Numbered from the stretch's first letter, positions 35,392 through 44,644 are shown. The stretch: DNA of 64,000 nt from Nocardia panacis (GCF_003598715.1 NZ_QZFU01000036.1:372001-436000); one strand, 5' to 3'. A program made the numbers and translations. The notes: a model not told the origin generated them from the sequence alone.

Positions 35392-35928
35392 ATGAGACCC
35401 AGCAAGTTCGCCGCGACGGCCGTACTCGCGGCCTGCGCCACCGGTATCGCGGCGGGCGCCGTGCAGGCCCAGCCGCTGCCCGGTCCAGGCATCGCGGGCG
35501 TCGACCACGGTGTCGGCTACCTCGTCGCGCCCACCGCGGACCGGGCGGGCCTGAGCACCACCGTCACCTCGGGGCGGTTCGCGCCCACCCCCGACGGTCA
35601 GGCCATCGCGCTCACCGACGCCACCGGCGCGATCGTGGCCACCGTCCCGCTCGCGCTGCGGTCGACCGCGGGCACCGTCGGCCTCGCCGCGACCCTGGCC
35701 GACGACGGCCGCACCCTCACCCTCACCCCGCAGTCCGACCGGACGGTGCAGGCCATCGACGCGGCCTCCGACACCATTGCCCGCAAGCAGTACAACGCGG
35801 GTGTCGGCGCGCTGGTCGGCGCCGGTATCGGCGCGGTGATCGGCTTCTTCCTCGGCGGTGTCGGCGCATTGGTCACAGTGCCGATCGGCGCGGGCCTCGG
35901 CGCGCTCATCGGCTACGCCACCCCCTAA
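35392..35928 (+). CDS. secreted protein with C-terminal glycine zipper
   Basis: 178 aa. The signal peptide is KFAATAVLAACATGIAAGAV, cut near QAQ. A middle domain (about 30-120) contains AGLSTTVTSGRF and TVGLAATLADDGRTLTLTP, a pattern I associate with Nocardia exported proteins. The last 45 residues form a glycine-zipper-like membrane segment (GVGALVGAGIGAVIGFFLGG). The ATG at 35392 has GGGGA 6 nt upstream. It is followed by a strong terminator. It may insert in the cell envelope; function unknown. Confidence 0.8.
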   Translation: MRPSKFAATAVLAACATGIAAGAVQAQPLPGPGIAGVDHGVGYLVAPTADRAGLSTTVTSGRFAPTPDGQAIALTDATGAIVATVPLALRSTAGTVGLAATLADDGRTLTLTPQSDRTVQAIDAASDTIARKQYNAGVGALVGAGIGAVIGFFLGGVGALVTVPIGAGLGALIGYATP

Positions 35929-35965
35929 AAGGAGCCGCCTTCGTAAAGGGCGCCTGGAAAATCGT

Positions 35966-36001
35966 CGAAGCGCCGTCGCGGGTCCACGCGACGGCGCTTC
36001 G
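35966..36001 (+). terminator. 15-bp terminator hairpin
   Basis: CGAAGCGCCGTCGCG and CGCGACGGCGCTTCG (35966-35980, 35987-36001) pair perfectly around a 6-nt loop, 38 nt after the glycine-zipper gene. Confidence 0.85.
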
Positions 36002-36136
36002 AGCTGTCCGCGCCGCCCCCGCGGCCGCCCCCCAACTCCGCGAACCGAGGGCGGCGGCCGAGACGAACGGACTCGGTACCCTCGGGGTGCGGGCGTTATG
36101 TCCGCAGTTCAGGATGGTGGCGCGAAAGGTTCTCCG

Positions 36137-36505
36137 ATGATTGGTTCGAGCAGACTTGTCTGCGCAGCATTGGGCGTGACCGCGGCGGCACTGATGCTGG
36201 CCGCCCCCACCGCGTCGGCATCGATCACCGGATTCGATGTCATGCCCGGCCCGATGCCGGGATTCGGCACCGGATGCACCTACACCGTGATCGCGCACGC
36301 CGGGCCGGGCGAGTACTTGAGTTTCTACGACAGTCAGGACGGATTGTTCGATCCGGCGGGCGCGGTGCAGGTGGGCGCCTCCGGCGAGGTGCGGGCGCGG
36401 TGGACCCCGAGCACTCCCGGCAGGCACAACCTGCACGCCGCTCAGATCGGCAGCGAGAAGACGCTGCGCATCGAGGTCGCCGCGGGCGTCGGCTGCCCGT
36501 TCTAG
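36137..36505 (+). CDS. small secreted protein
   Basis: 122 aa with a Sec signal peptide (LVCAALGVTAAALMLAAPTA, cut near SAS). The mature domain of about 95 residues has cysteines in GTGCTYTVIAHA and GVGCPF and a beta-sandwich-like pattern (FYDSQDGLFDPAGAVQVGAS, VRARWTPSTPGRHNLHAAQI), like small Ig-type exported proteins of Nocardia. GAAAGG lies 9 nt before the ATG. Its TAG stop sits in a CTAG shared with the convergent GH26 gene. Function unknown. Confidence 0.77.
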   Translation: MIGSSRLVCAALGVTAAALMLAAPTASASITGFDVMPGPMPGFGTGCTYTVIAHAGPGEYLSFYDSQDGLFDPAGAVQVGASGEVRARWTPSTPGRHNLHAAQIGSEKTLRIEVAAGVGCPF

Positions 36506-37674
36506 AACTGTCCCTGGCGCAGGGTGTTGCCGCGGTAGTAGAAGTCCTTGGTGCCCTGGTTGGTGTTGTAGTTGACCAACGCGCCCGTCGCCGGGTCGGT
36601 GTAGCCCAGGCACAGCGAGGACCCGTCGCCGACGGTGATCGGCTGACAATCGGTGTTGCTGTATTCCGCCCAGGCCACGGCGTAGGCCCACAGCGGCTGC
36701 GCGGCGAGGGTGCCCGCGGTGGGCAACTGGGCCACTTCGGTGAGCGCCATCGGCTTGTTCGGCGCGACATTGTGCAGGTCGCTGTACCAGTCCGCGGGTG
36801 CCTGCCGATTCCACCACAGGTCGAGTCCGAGCACATCGACGTAGGCGTCACCGGGATATTCGGCGGTCGCATCCCGGTTCTGCGCGCCCGCCACATCCTT
36901 GAGCGCCCAGACCCAGATCAGGTTGTCCAGCCCTTTGCCCGCGTAGTAGTCGTGCATGAGCCGGAACAGCGCGGCACGCCAGGACTGCTGCCGGCGCGTA
37001 CTGGTTCCGATGGTCGTCCCCCACCAGGCCCAACCGTCGTTCATTTCGTGAAAAGGTCGCAGCAGCACGGGAACTCCGGCCGCACGCAACTGGGTGAGGT
37101 AGGGCAGCGCCTCGTCGAAACGACTCAGCAGCGCGGAATTGAGCGGATCGCCCGAGGTGAGCAGGCGCTGCCACTGGTCATCGGTGAGCGAACCATTGAC
37201 GGCGGTCTGATCCGAGGCGTTCGTGGGCTGCCACTGGCACGACGATCCGGTGGTCGGCGGGCACATATGCCAGGTCAGTGCGACCAGCGAACCGGCGCGC
37301 CACTGGGCGATGGCCTGATCGGTGAGTGCCTGCCGCCACGTGCCGTCGGTGAACGGCGCGTCGTAGAGCAGGTCACCGCTCCAGACCGCCGGACGCACGC
37401 CGGTGATATCGGCGACCTTCTGCGTCCACGGCCCGTACAGCGATGCGGCCGGGGCGGTATTCCAGTTCCAGCCGAACGGCGTCGCCGACGGCTCGCGATT
37501 GTGCTGTCCGGACAGGATGCGATTCTGCGCGGGCAAGCCATTCAGTAGTGCCAGCACCCCGGCGCGGTCGACGGGCATTGCCCGCGCCGCACCGGGATTC
37601 GCGCCCACGAACAGCGCGGCCACCACCGCCGACACTGCGCACACCGCTGCGGCGCGGCCACCGAACCATCTCAT
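36502..37674 (-). CDS. secreted GH26 beta-mannanase-like glycoside hydrolase
   Basis: 390 aa. The signal peptide (VCAVSAVVAALFVGANPGAA) is followed by a single GH26 domain: ILSGQHNRE, WSGDLLYDAPF and VALTWHMCPP. Family residues are the acid/base Glu210 in LLRPFHEMNDGWAWWG and the nucleophile Glu313 in MALTEVAQL. GH26 enzymes cleave beta-1,4-mannan, some beta-1,3-xylan. No carbohydrate-binding module or cell-wall anchor is visible. GGGAG lies 8 nt before the ATG. Its stop overlaps that of the convergent small secreted protein gene by 4 nt. Confidence 0.9.
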   Translation of the reverse strand: MRWFGGRAAAVCAVSAVVAALFVGANPGAARAMPVDRAGVLALLNGLPAQNRILSGQHNREPSATPFGWNWNTAPAASLYGPWTQKVADITGVRPAVWSGDLLYDAPFTDGTWRQALTDQAIAQWRAGSLVALTWHMCPPTTGSSCQWQPTNASDQTAVNGSLTDDQWQRLLTSGDPLNSALLSRFDEALPYLTQLRAAGVPVLLRPFHEMNDGWAWWGTTIGTSTRRQQSWRAALFRLMHDYYAGKGLDNLIWVWALKDVAGAQNRDATAEYPGDAYVDVLGLDLWWNRQAPADWYSDLHNVAPNKPMALTEVAQLPTAGTLAAQPLWAYAVAWAEYSNTDCQPITVGDGSSLCLGYTDPATGALVNYNTNQGTKDFYYRGNTLRQGQF

Positions 37675-37753
37675 TCGCTCTGCTCCCTCGGGTTTGGCCC
37701 CCCGAGATGCAGATGATGGTGGAAGGGTGAAATCGCCTGGCTTCAGGCGCTTC

Positions 37754-39085
37754 TCACGGTAGGGAACGCTCCTGTGCCCGCATCCGGAGCCCGGCGGGGG
37801 CGAGCACGGCGGTGGCCTTCGGCCGAACCCGGCTGCCCGGTATCGACCGCAACCGCCAGCGGGACGCGATCGTCGCCAGCATGAGCGTCGCCTCCATCAG
37901 CGAGAAGGCGTCACCCATGCACTTGCGCGCGCCCGAACTGAACGGGATATACGAATTTCGCTGCGGCGCGTCACCTCCCGGCAGCCACCGATCCGGGTCG
38001 AAGGTATCGGCCGCATGCTGCCCTGGATGGTGGTGGGTGAGGTACGCGCCGAAGATGATCGTCGCGCCCGCCGGAATCGTCGCGTCGCCGAGTTCGGCAT
38101 CCGCTGTGGTCACCCGGCTGAGCATCCAGGCGGCGGGCCACAACCGCATGGTCTCGCTGACGATGCGCCCGGTCAGTTCCAGCCGATCGAGGTCGTCATG
38201 GGTCGCGGCGCGCCCGCCGAGCACCGCGTCCACCTCCGCGAACAGTCTGCGCTCGATTTCGGGATGTTCGGCGATCAGGTGCAGCGCCCAGGCGATGGTG
38301 CCGCTGGTGGTCTCGGTGCCCGCCCACACGAACGACAGCAACTGGCCGATGATCTCCTCGTCCGACAGGTAGCCCGCGTCCGTCTCGGGATCGCGGGCGG
38401 TGAGCAGGGTGGACAGCAGGTCGCCGTGATCGCGCTCGTCGGCGCGCCGCTCGACGATGATCCGCGACATCTGCGCGCGCAGTCGCCGCACCGCGCGCCG
38501 GTAGCGCGGACCCGCCAGCCAGCCCAGCGCGGGCGGCAGGATTATGCGCAGGTACATGCCGTTCATGAGGATCAGCAGGTCATCGAGGATGCGCCGCAAC
38601 CGATCCGGGGGAAGGGAATCGGAGAACATGGTGGCCACAAGGGTTTTCGAGGCCATGGTGGTGGTTTCGGCGAGGATGTCCAGGGTTTGGCCGTCGCGCC
38701 AGCGGTCCACGACGGCGCGGATCTGCTCGGTCATGATCGCGGCGTAGCCCGCCATCCGCACGCGCTGGAACGAGGGCTGCACGAGTCGGCGCAGTCTGCG
38801 GTGCACCGCGTGCGGACAGACCGGCAGGCTGTCGCCGACCTCCGTGCGCGCCCGGTCGAAGAGGGGGCCGCCCTTGTCGAAGGTGCGGTCGTCGCGCAGG
38901 ACCCGATCCAAGAGAACCGGATCGCACACCACCACCGCGTCGGCCGAGCCGATGCGGATGCGAACCAGATCCCCGTGCGCGGGCAGTCCGGCGAGGAAGT
39001 CCAGGGGGCGACGCAGCAGTGCGACGGTATGGCCGAGCAGTGGCACCGCGCGCGGCGCGAGCGGAATGGAGCTTTGCGTGGTCAA
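37754..39085 (-). CDS. cytochrome P450, CYP183/PtlI-like terpene-cluster type
   Basis: 443-aa P450 with an E-class-like architecture: proline-rich start (PLAPRAVPLLGHTVALL), I helix LLSFVWAGTETTSGTIAWAL, ExxR in IVSETMRLWPAAWMLSR, PERF-like FDPDRW, and the heme loop IPFSSGARKCMGDAF. This layout matches bacterial sesquiterpene oxidases such as PtlI. The TTG at 39085 is the start because AGGAGG lies exactly 6 nt upstream; the open frame above is an artefact. It is divergent from an XRE-type regulator and lies 2.5 kb from a terpene synthase, so it probably oxidises that product. Confidence 0.88.
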   Translation of the reverse strand: MTTQSSIPLAPRAVPLLGHTVALLRRPLDFLAGLPAHGDLVRIRIGSADAVVVCDPVLLDRVLRDDRTFDKGGPLFDRARTEVGDSLPVCPHAVHRRLRRLVQPSFQRVRMAGYAAIMTEQIRAVVDRWRDGQTLDILAETTTMASKTLVATMFSDSLPPDRLRRILDDLLILMNGMYLRIILPPALGWLAGPRYRRAVRRLRAQMSRIIVERRADERDHGDLLSTLLTARDPETDAGYLSDEEIIGQLLSFVWAGTETTSGTIAWALHLIAEHPEIERRLFAEVDAVLGGRAATHDDLDRLELTGRIVSETMRLWPAAWMLSRVTTADAELGDATIPAGATIIFGAYLTHHHPGQHAADTFDPDRWLPGGDAPQRNSYIPFSSGARKCMGDAFSLMEATLMLATIASRWRLRSIPGSRVRPKATAVLAPAGLRMRAQERSLP

Positions 39086-39233
39086 ACTCTTCCTCCTGAG
39101 GACGGCGCGTACTGAACGACGAACGGAACCACAGCGGCGGAACCACATAATCTGTTGTCCGCGAGGAGAATTCAGCGATGCTCGAATAAACGTGAGCCGA
39201 AGATGCTAAGCAGTGTAAGCGGCACGCCGGAAT

Positions 39234-39249
39234 TTCCCAATTATGGGAA
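39234..39249. promoter_or_regulatory. 6-4-6 palindrome between P450 and XRE-type regulator
   Basis: TTCCCA-ATTA-TGGGAA lies in the 255-nt divergent intergenic region, within an A/T-richer stretch. It is a candidate operator for the adjacent HTH regulator. Confidence 0.45.
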
Positions 39250-39340
39250 TCGATTGGGCGGTCGATGCCGGGTCGAATGCGAATATCCCCGATTGTCCGC
39301 CAGCACCACCATCGTCACGACTTTCAAAAGGGGATGACAG

Positions 39341-40630
39341 ATGAACGCGCCCAACACCATCGGGTTGACTGTGGGAGAACGCCTCGAGATCCGCCGCCGC
39401 AGGCGCGGGCTGTCCCGCAGGGTGGTCGCCAATCTGGCCGGACGCAGCGAGGAATGGCTGCGTCTGGTGGAATCCGGCCGCAGAAGGCTCGACAGCATCG
39501 AGGTCCTGCTGCGGCTCGCCGAGATCCTGCAGGTGGACGATCTCACCGAATTGATCGACGCGCCAACGGGATCGCTGCCGCGACCGGACGGCGACAGCCT
39601 GCGTGCCCTGCGCCGGGTGATCGTGGACCATCCGGCGCTGTGCGTCTATCAGGACGACGCCGTCTTCACCGAAACCGACCATCCTGGAACGCGATTCGCC
39701 GCGCCACCGCCGAGACATCGCGACTCCCCCACCGCAGGGGCCGAATTCGATTCGACACTGCTGGCGGCCGCGCTCGGCGAATGCCGCACCATCTGGAGCG
39801 CCTCGCCGCAGCGCTATTCGCGCCTGGCCCGCAGACTCCCCGCCGTCCTGCGCGCCAGCCGCGCCGCCCGCTGGCGACTGCGCAGCGACGACTCGGCCGA
39901 ACTGCTGGTGCAGACCTATCACGTGGCGCGCCAATTGCTCACCGGCTGCGGCGAACACACCATGGCGGCCACCGTCGCCGACCGCTCCATGGCCACCTCG
40001 ACCCGGATCGCGCACGGCAGGCTCACCGCTGCCAGCGCCTGGCATGTCGGCAGCGCGCTGCTCGGACTCTCCTATCCGATCGAATGCCGCGACTACGCGC
40101 TGGCCGCCGCCCATCGCCTGGCCCCGACCCGGCCGCGCGATCCGGCCGACGCGGCACTGTGGGGCGCGCTGCACCTGCTGGCCGCTCGCGCGGGGGCGGC
40201 GGCGCGCCTCTCGCACGAGCCCACCGCACTGCTCGCCACGGCGCAATGCACCGCCGAGGCGCTCGGCGTGGATACCGAGACCCACGCGATTCCGTTCGGC
40301 CCCACCGAGGTCGGCATCACCGGCATCGAGATCGCCTTGGCCGCCAGCAATCCCGACGAGGCCATCCGCAGAGCCGCCGCTATCGAGCCTGCCGCCGACT
40401 ATCTGCCCGCGCGCCGCGCGAAATACCATATCTGCCAGGCATTCGCCTATGTGCACCGCCGCGACGACGTGGCCGCCGCACTGGCCCTGACCAAGGCCGC
40501 CGACCTGTGCGCCGAGGATATCCGCTACGACCAGGACGCGCACCGCTGCGTCCAGCATCTGCTGCGGCGCGACAACTACCTGGTGCGCGCCGAGGTGCGC
40601 AGGCTGGCCGAACTGGCGGCACTGGTCTGA
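39341..40630 (+). CDS. XRE-family regulator with TPR-like C-terminal domain
   Basis: 429 aa. An N-terminal HTH_3 domain (LTVGERLEIRRRRRGLSRRV, VANLAGRSEEWLRLVESGRR) is followed by about 340 residues of helical TPR-like sequence, a common actinobacterial arrangement for pathway regulators that sense small molecules or peptides. AAAAGGGG lies 8 nt before the ATG. It sits between the P450 and the terpene synthase region and may control the terpenoid cluster. Confidence 0.84.
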   Translation: MNAPNTIGLTVGERLEIRRRRRGLSRRVVANLAGRSEEWLRLVESGRRRLDSIEVLLRLAEILQVDDLTELIDAPTGSLPRPDGDSLRALRRVIVDHPALCVYQDDAVFTETDHPGTRFAAPPPRHRDSPTAGAEFDSTLLAAALGECRTIWSASPQRYSRLARRLPAVLRASRAARWRLRSDDSAELLVQTYHVARQLLTGCGEHTMAATVADRSMATSTRIAHGRLTAASAWHVGSALLGLSYPIECRDYALAAAHRLAPTRPRDPADAALWGALHLLAARAGAAARLSHEPTALLATAQCTAEALGVDTETHAIPFGPTEVGITGIEIALAASNPDEAIRRAAAIEPAADYLPARRAKYHICQAFAYVHRRDDVAAALALTKAADLCAEDIRYDQDAHRCVQHLLRRDNYLVRAEVRRLAELAALV

Positions 40631-40840
40631 GTTGGGTCCGCCGGTCGGCGCGGAATTGGACCCGCCGCGCCACCGGCCGCCGGTGACCACCCGCACCCCT
40701 GTCGCGTTCCCACTGTGGCGTCGATCCGCACTCCCACCTCGGCTTGGCCGCGAAGACCCACGCGGACAACACACTCCACTGCGGATCCGGCATCCGCGCC
40801 GGATCGCGACGCCGGGACGGCGCTGACGAAAGGGTCTGCG

Positions 40841-41578
40841 ATGGAAATCGAATCCGAGCGTTACCACCTGCGGTGGGCCGGTGTGGTCGGCCTGCTGCCA
40901 CTGCCCGCCATGATCATCGGCTTCGCCATCGGCCAATTCCCTTGGCCGGACGACAATCTCGGCGGACGCACCTACCTGAACTATGAACTCGGCAATCACT
41001 TCGGCGAGATCGGCACCCTGGTGTGGTTGACGCTCACCGGCGCGTCGGTGGTGTTCGTGTGGCTGCTGGGGATCGCCTACCTGCGGCACGCGCGCACCGT
41101 GACGCTGAGCGGCGTCGCGATGATCGGCGGCGCGGCGGCCTCGGCGGGGACGGCCGTCGTCTTCGCCAGTTCCTTCGTGACCATCGCGATCACCGGGCGC
41201 GGCTATCCCGGATTCGCGCAGGGCGACGAGCGCGCCGACCTGATGGTCATGACGTATTCGTGGAATCTCACCGAGATCTGCTTCGCACTGAATACCGCGC
41301 TGCTCGGGTTGATCTGGTGCGCGGTCGCCGCGGCGCATCGGCGCGACGCCGCCGTGCTGCCCGCGCCTTTGGGACGCGCCGCCGCGTTGGTCGCGGTGAT
41401 CGACCTGACCTCGCTCGTCTCGCTGTTCGTACCCACCGGCCCGTGGTCGCCCGGTTCGGTGCTCAATGTGCTGCCGGGTGCGGCGGCCACCTATATCTGG
41501 ATCATGGTGGCGGCGGTGATCCTGATGCGCCGCAACGGACTTCCGTCCCGGACGCGGGCGGTCGCCGCGGTCCACTAA
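40841..41578 (+). CDS. multi-pass membrane protein of terpenoid region
   Basis: 245 aa with about six or seven hydrophobic segments (VVGLLPLPAMIIGFAIG, LVWLTLTGASVVFVWLLGIA, VAMIGGAAASAGTAVVFASS, FALNTALLGLIWCAVAAAH, AAALVAVIDLTSLVSLFVP, AAATYIWIMVAAVILMR). No residue pattern identifies an enzyme. AAAGGG lies 8 nt before the ATG at 40841. It is followed by a terminator and the convergent terpene synthase. It may be a transporter-like or sensor membrane protein of the cluster; function unknown. Confidence 0.75.
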   Translation: MEIESERYHLRWAGVVGLLPLPAMIIGFAIGQFPWPDDNLGGRTYLNYELGNHFGEIGTLVWLTLTGASVVFVWLLGIAYLRHARTVTLSGVAMIGGAAASAGTAVVFASSFVTIAITGRGYPGFAQGDERADLMVMTYSWNLTEICFALNTALLGLIWCAVAAAHRRDAAVLPAPLGRAAALVAVIDLTSLVSLFVPTGPWSPGSVLNVLPGAAATYIWIMVAAVILMRRNGLPSRTRAVAAVH

Positions 41579-41584
41579 ACCGGG

Positions 41585-41612
41585 AGCGGGTCCCCTACCG
41601 CGGGGACCCGCT
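41585..41612. terminator. 11-bp bidirectional terminator
   Basis: AGCGGGTCCCC and GGGGACCCGCT flank a 6-nt loop exactly between the convergent membrane protein and terpene synthase genes. Confidence 0.8.
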
Positions 41613-41613
41613 G

Positions 41614-42648
41614 TCACCGCGACGGCGCGAGCTGCCATGCCCGATGCCCGTTCGCGGTTCGGCTCTGGGTGCGCGCGTATTCGAGCGAGTAGCGGAAGCT
41701 GGTGTAGTACCAGTCGATCGACCCGCCCAGCCACAGCCGCATGGCCGCGCCGTATCGGTGCACCGCGTCGGTCGCGGCCGCGCCCAGCCCGATCTGCTCG
41801 CACAGCGCGGGCAGACCCGACTCCAGTGCGCAGAACCGGTCGATCATCTGCTCGGTGTCCTCGGCCACGAGCCGCATGGCCTCGTCGCGGGTACAGCCGA
41901 GTTCGTGTTTGCGCACCAACACCAGATTGTCGATATCGCCGACCATCTCCTCCTTCGGCGCCGAGATCAGATCATTGGTGAGCAGCGAGATATCCTCGGT
42001 CAGATCGCGCATGCGGCGCAGTTCCGGACTGTGGAAGGCGGCGGGCGGCACCTCGAAACCGCCGGTGCGCTCCATGAAGTCGAACACGATGCCCATACCA
42101 CCGCTGCCGCGCCGGATCACCAGGTAGTCCTCGAACTGCTCCGGTGTGCCGCGCACCCGACCCCGCGCCTCGTGCACATGCGCGTAGAGCCACTGGTCGT
42201 AGTTGTAGGCGGCGCGCTCGCACCAGGAGCGGGACATGCCCTGCCTGCTGCGATCCCAGATATCGGCGAGTGCCGCGAGGTAGGGCGGCAGGTCGGCGCG
42301 GTCTTCGGTGTGAAAGATCTCGGCCGCCTGCGAGATCACGTGCGCCGTCTGGATCGGGTCGCGGCCGAGCGGGCCGTCGAAGGGTTCGTCGGTGATGGCC
42401 GCCATCCCCATGAAGTCGGCCAGCAGATCCAGATCGGCCCCGCGCGCGTAGGGCCAGCCCTGCGCGACCAGGCGGGTGGTCTCGATCTTGACGAACCGGT
42501 CGATCGGATAGGTCGCCCCCTCCGCGTCGCCGATCACGCCGTAGCCGAGATGCCAATCGACGGTGTGCGCGAGGGACTGCTCGAGATCCGGACTGCACCG
42601 CACGGCGAAGGGGTGCGCGACACGGCCGTCATGGGGTTCGCTGCTCAT
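41614..42648 (-). CDS. class I terpene synthase (second copy) with DExxD motif
   Basis: 344 aa. The aspartate-rich motif is ITDEPFD (D87, E88, D91), i.e. DExxD instead of DDxxD. The diphosphate sensor is in YLVIRRGSGGM (R179, 46 residues before the NSE motif). The NSE motif NDLISAPKE (N225, S229, E233) is canonical, and WYYTSFRY provides the terminal RY. All other landmarks are intact, so it is probably active. The polyprenyl diphosphate synthase gene is transcribed divergently 267 nt away, and a P450 is nearby: a small terpenoid cluster. Product class (C15 or C20) depends on that synthase. Confidence 0.88.
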   Translation of the reverse strand: MSSEPHDGRVAHPFAVRCSPDLEQSLAHTVDWHLGYGVIGDAEGATYPIDRFVKIETTRLVAQGWPYARGADLDLLADFMGMAAITDEPFDGPLGRDPIQTAHVISQAAEIFHTEDRADLPPYLAALADIWDRSRQGMSRSWCERAAYNYDQWLYAHVHEARGRVRGTPEQFEDYLVIRRGSGGMGIVFDFMERTGGFEVPPAAFHSPELRRMRDLTEDISLLTNDLISAPKEEMVGDIDNLVLVRKHELGCTRDEAMRLVAEDTEQMIDRFCALESGLPALCEQIGLGAAATDAVHRYGAAMRLWLGGSIDWYYTSFRYSLEYARTQSRTANGHRAWQLAPSR

Positions 42649-42774
42649 GAAAGATTCTCCTCGGCTTCGGAACTGTCGGCACGGACCGTAGGCGGCGGGA
42701 ATCGGCCGCGACCCAACCGCGCGAGGGGCCGATCACCACCGCAAAGTTGTCCACGGCCATCGCACCGCCCACCG

Positions 42775-42790
42775 ATCCGGATATCCGGAT
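42775..42790. promoter_or_regulatory. 16-bp perfect palindrome in terpene synthase/prenyltransferase divergent promoter
   Basis: ATCCGGATATCCGGAT reads identically on both strands, with no spacer. It lies near the middle of the 267-nt divergent region and could co-control synthase and prenyl donor genes. Confidence 0.55.
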
Positions 42791-42915
42791 TCCTTTGTGG
42801 CCGTCGATATCCCGACGCCACGACCCGAACAGCGTTGGCGGCGCGCCACCTCCGCGCGGCTAGCTTTCCCACATCAGAGCGACATGGCCTGCGGCGACGA
42901 ACCGGAGATGATCCC

Positions 42916-43977
42916 ATGACAGCGAATACCCTCGGCCCGACCACGAAGACGAGCCGCGCGGCGGCGACACGAACCGCCGATCATCGCGCCCCCGATCTAC
43001 TTCTCGCCGCCCGGCGCGCCTGCGAGCCGATCCTGCGCGAGAGCATCGGCGCGCTGCCCGATCCGCTGCGCCGAATGGCCGGATATCACTTCGGCTGGTG
43101 GAATGTCGGCGGCGTCCCGACGGCAGCGGATTCCGGAAAGTCCCTGCGCGCGGCGCTGACTCGCGCCGCAGCGGCGGCCTGCGGGGGCGCCGACTCCGAA
43201 CGCGCCGCCGCCGCAGTAGAATTGCTGCACAACTTCACCCTGGTGCACGACGATGTGATGGACCGCGACCGCACCCGACGCGGGCGGGCCACCATCTGGG
43301 CGATCTGGGGCGCGAACGACGCCATCCTGCTCGGAGATGTCCTGCACACCTTGTCATTTCGCATGGTCTGCACCGGTCTGCCGGTCGCGACCACGGCGGG
43401 CGCGGTATCCCGCTTGGCACACGCCTCGATCGAGGTGTGTCGGGGTCAGCAGGAGGATTGCGAATTCGAGACCCGCACCGGCGTCACCATGGGCGAGTAC
43501 ATCGCCATGGCCGCGGGCAAGACCGGTGCGCTGATGGGCTGCGCCACCGCGCTCGGCGCGCTATGCGCCGGAGCGGACCCCGAAACCGTGTCCGCCCTGG
43601 ACACTTTCGGCCGCGAACTCGGTCTCGCCTTCCAGTTCGTCGACGACATCATGGGCCTGTGGGGCGATCCCGCCGTCACCGGCAAACCGGCGGGCCGCGA
43701 CCTGGTCCGACGCAAGCGCACCCTACCGATCGTCGCGGCGCTGGAAACCGACACCGAAGCGGCCCGCACCCTGGCGGGCCGCTATCGCTCGAGCCTCCCG
43801 ATGACCCCCGCCGAAATCGCGGCGGCCACCGAACTGGTCACCGCGGCGGGCGGGCGCGAAACCGCCCTGCGCCATGCCAACGAACGCATCGACACCGCAC
43901 TGGCGGCCCTGCCCGCCGAGCTGCGCGCCGATGATCTCCGCGCGCTCGCCCGCCTGGTCACCGATCGCGAGCGCTGA
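42916..43977 (+). CDS. polyprenyl (FPP/GGPP-type) diphosphate synthase
   Basis: 353-aa trans-prenyltransferase. The first aspartate-rich motif is LVHDDVMDRD (D112, D113, D116), without the two-residue insert of bacterial FPP synthases; the second is FQFVDDIMG (D243, D244). Phe107 is at -5 from the first motif and Thr108 at -4, an arrangement that usually limits chain length to about C15-C20. GKTGALMGCA and the KxxLP-like RKRTLPIVAAL are present. GGAG lies 8 nt before the ATG. It presumably supplies the substrate of the divergent terpene synthase. Confidence 0.9.
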   Translation: MTANTLGPTTKTSRAAATRTADHRAPDLLLAARRACEPILRESIGALPDPLRRMAGYHFGWWNVGGVPTAADSGKSLRAALTRAAAAACGGADSERAAAAVELLHNFTLVHDDVMDRDRTRRGRATIWAIWGANDAILLGDVLHTLSFRMVCTGLPVATTAGAVSRLAHASIEVCRGQQEDCEFETRTGVTMGEYIAMAAGKTGALMGCATALGALCAGADPETVSALDTFGRELGLAFQFVDDIMGLWGDPAVTGKPAGRDLVRRKRTLPIVAALETDTEAARTLAGRYRSSLPMTPAEIAAATELVTAAGGRETALRHANERIDTALAALPAELRADDLRALARLVTDRER

Positions 43978-43981
43978 GGAT

Positions 43982-44644
43982 TCAGCCGAGATCGGCCGCC
44001 GCGATGGTGACGGGCGCGGCTGGCTCGCCGTCGAGTTGGCCGCGCTCGGTCGGGATGATTCCCGCCTCCACCATGCGGTCCAATACCTCCATACCGCGCA
44101 CCACCCGACCGAGGACCGAATAGTTGGCGGGAATGTGCGCGAAGGAGTGCACGAGGAAGAATTCGCTGCCATTGGTGCCCGGCCCCTGATTGCCCATGGC
44201 GAGGGTGCCGCGCTCGTAGGTTTCCGAACCGTCCACCTCATCGGCGAATTTGTATCCGGGACCGCCCTTCTCGACCTCGTAGAGGTCACCGCACTGGAGT
44301 ACGCCGAGTCGGGTGCTGTCGGTCAGTCGCCAGCAGCGACTGCCGTCGAAGAAGTGCTGGGCGACCAGGCTCGCCATATTCTGTACGGCGCACGGCGCGG
44401 CGCCCGCCCGATTCAGGCGCACGGTCACCGGGCCGTAATTGAAATGGAAGGTCACATCGACCGTGCCGATACCGAGCGCGATCGGCGCGGGCGGTTGGAC
44501 GGGGCGCGCGGCCGGATTCTCCGGGGTCGGCGTGTAGGAGCACAGGGTGATCGGCGGTCCGGCGGCGGCCGGACCCGCGCCTGCCAACAATCCGGAGAAC
44601 AACAGGGCGGGAATCGCCAAAACGGCGCCCAAACGCGACTTCAT
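43982..44644 (-). CDS. secreted cyclophilin-type peptidyl-prolyl isomerase
   Basis: 220 aa. The signal peptide is GAVLAIPALLFSGLLAGAGP, cut near AAAG. The cyclophilin domain (about 60-220) shows FFDGSRCWRLTDS with the catalytic-type Arg, VLQCGDLYEVEKGGPGYKFA, YERGTLAMGNQGPGTNGSEF and YSVLGRVVRGMEVLDRM. The usual PTG after GD is LYE and the usual CHR is CWR, so activity may be modified. It converges on the prenyltransferase gene (stops 4 nt apart) and is divergent from the PAP2 gene. Role: folding of exported proteins. Confidence 0.87.
   Translation of the reverse strand: MKSRLGAVLAIPALLFSGLLAGAGPAAAGPPITLCSYTPTPENPAARPVQPPAPIALGIGTVDVTFHFNYGPVTVRLNRAGAAPCAVQNMASLVAQHFFDGSRCWRLTDSTRLGVLQCGDLYEVEKGGPGYKFADEVDGSETYERGTLAMGNQGPGTNGSEFFLVHSFAHIPANYSVLGRVVRGMEVLDRMVEAGIIPTERGQLDGEPAAPVTIAAADLG

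Noticed and set aside
39206..41803. 865-codon open frame on the minus strand
   Set aside because: It is the antisense of the XRE-type regulator and membrane protein genes; the Arg/Gly/Gln-rich translation has no recognisable domain.
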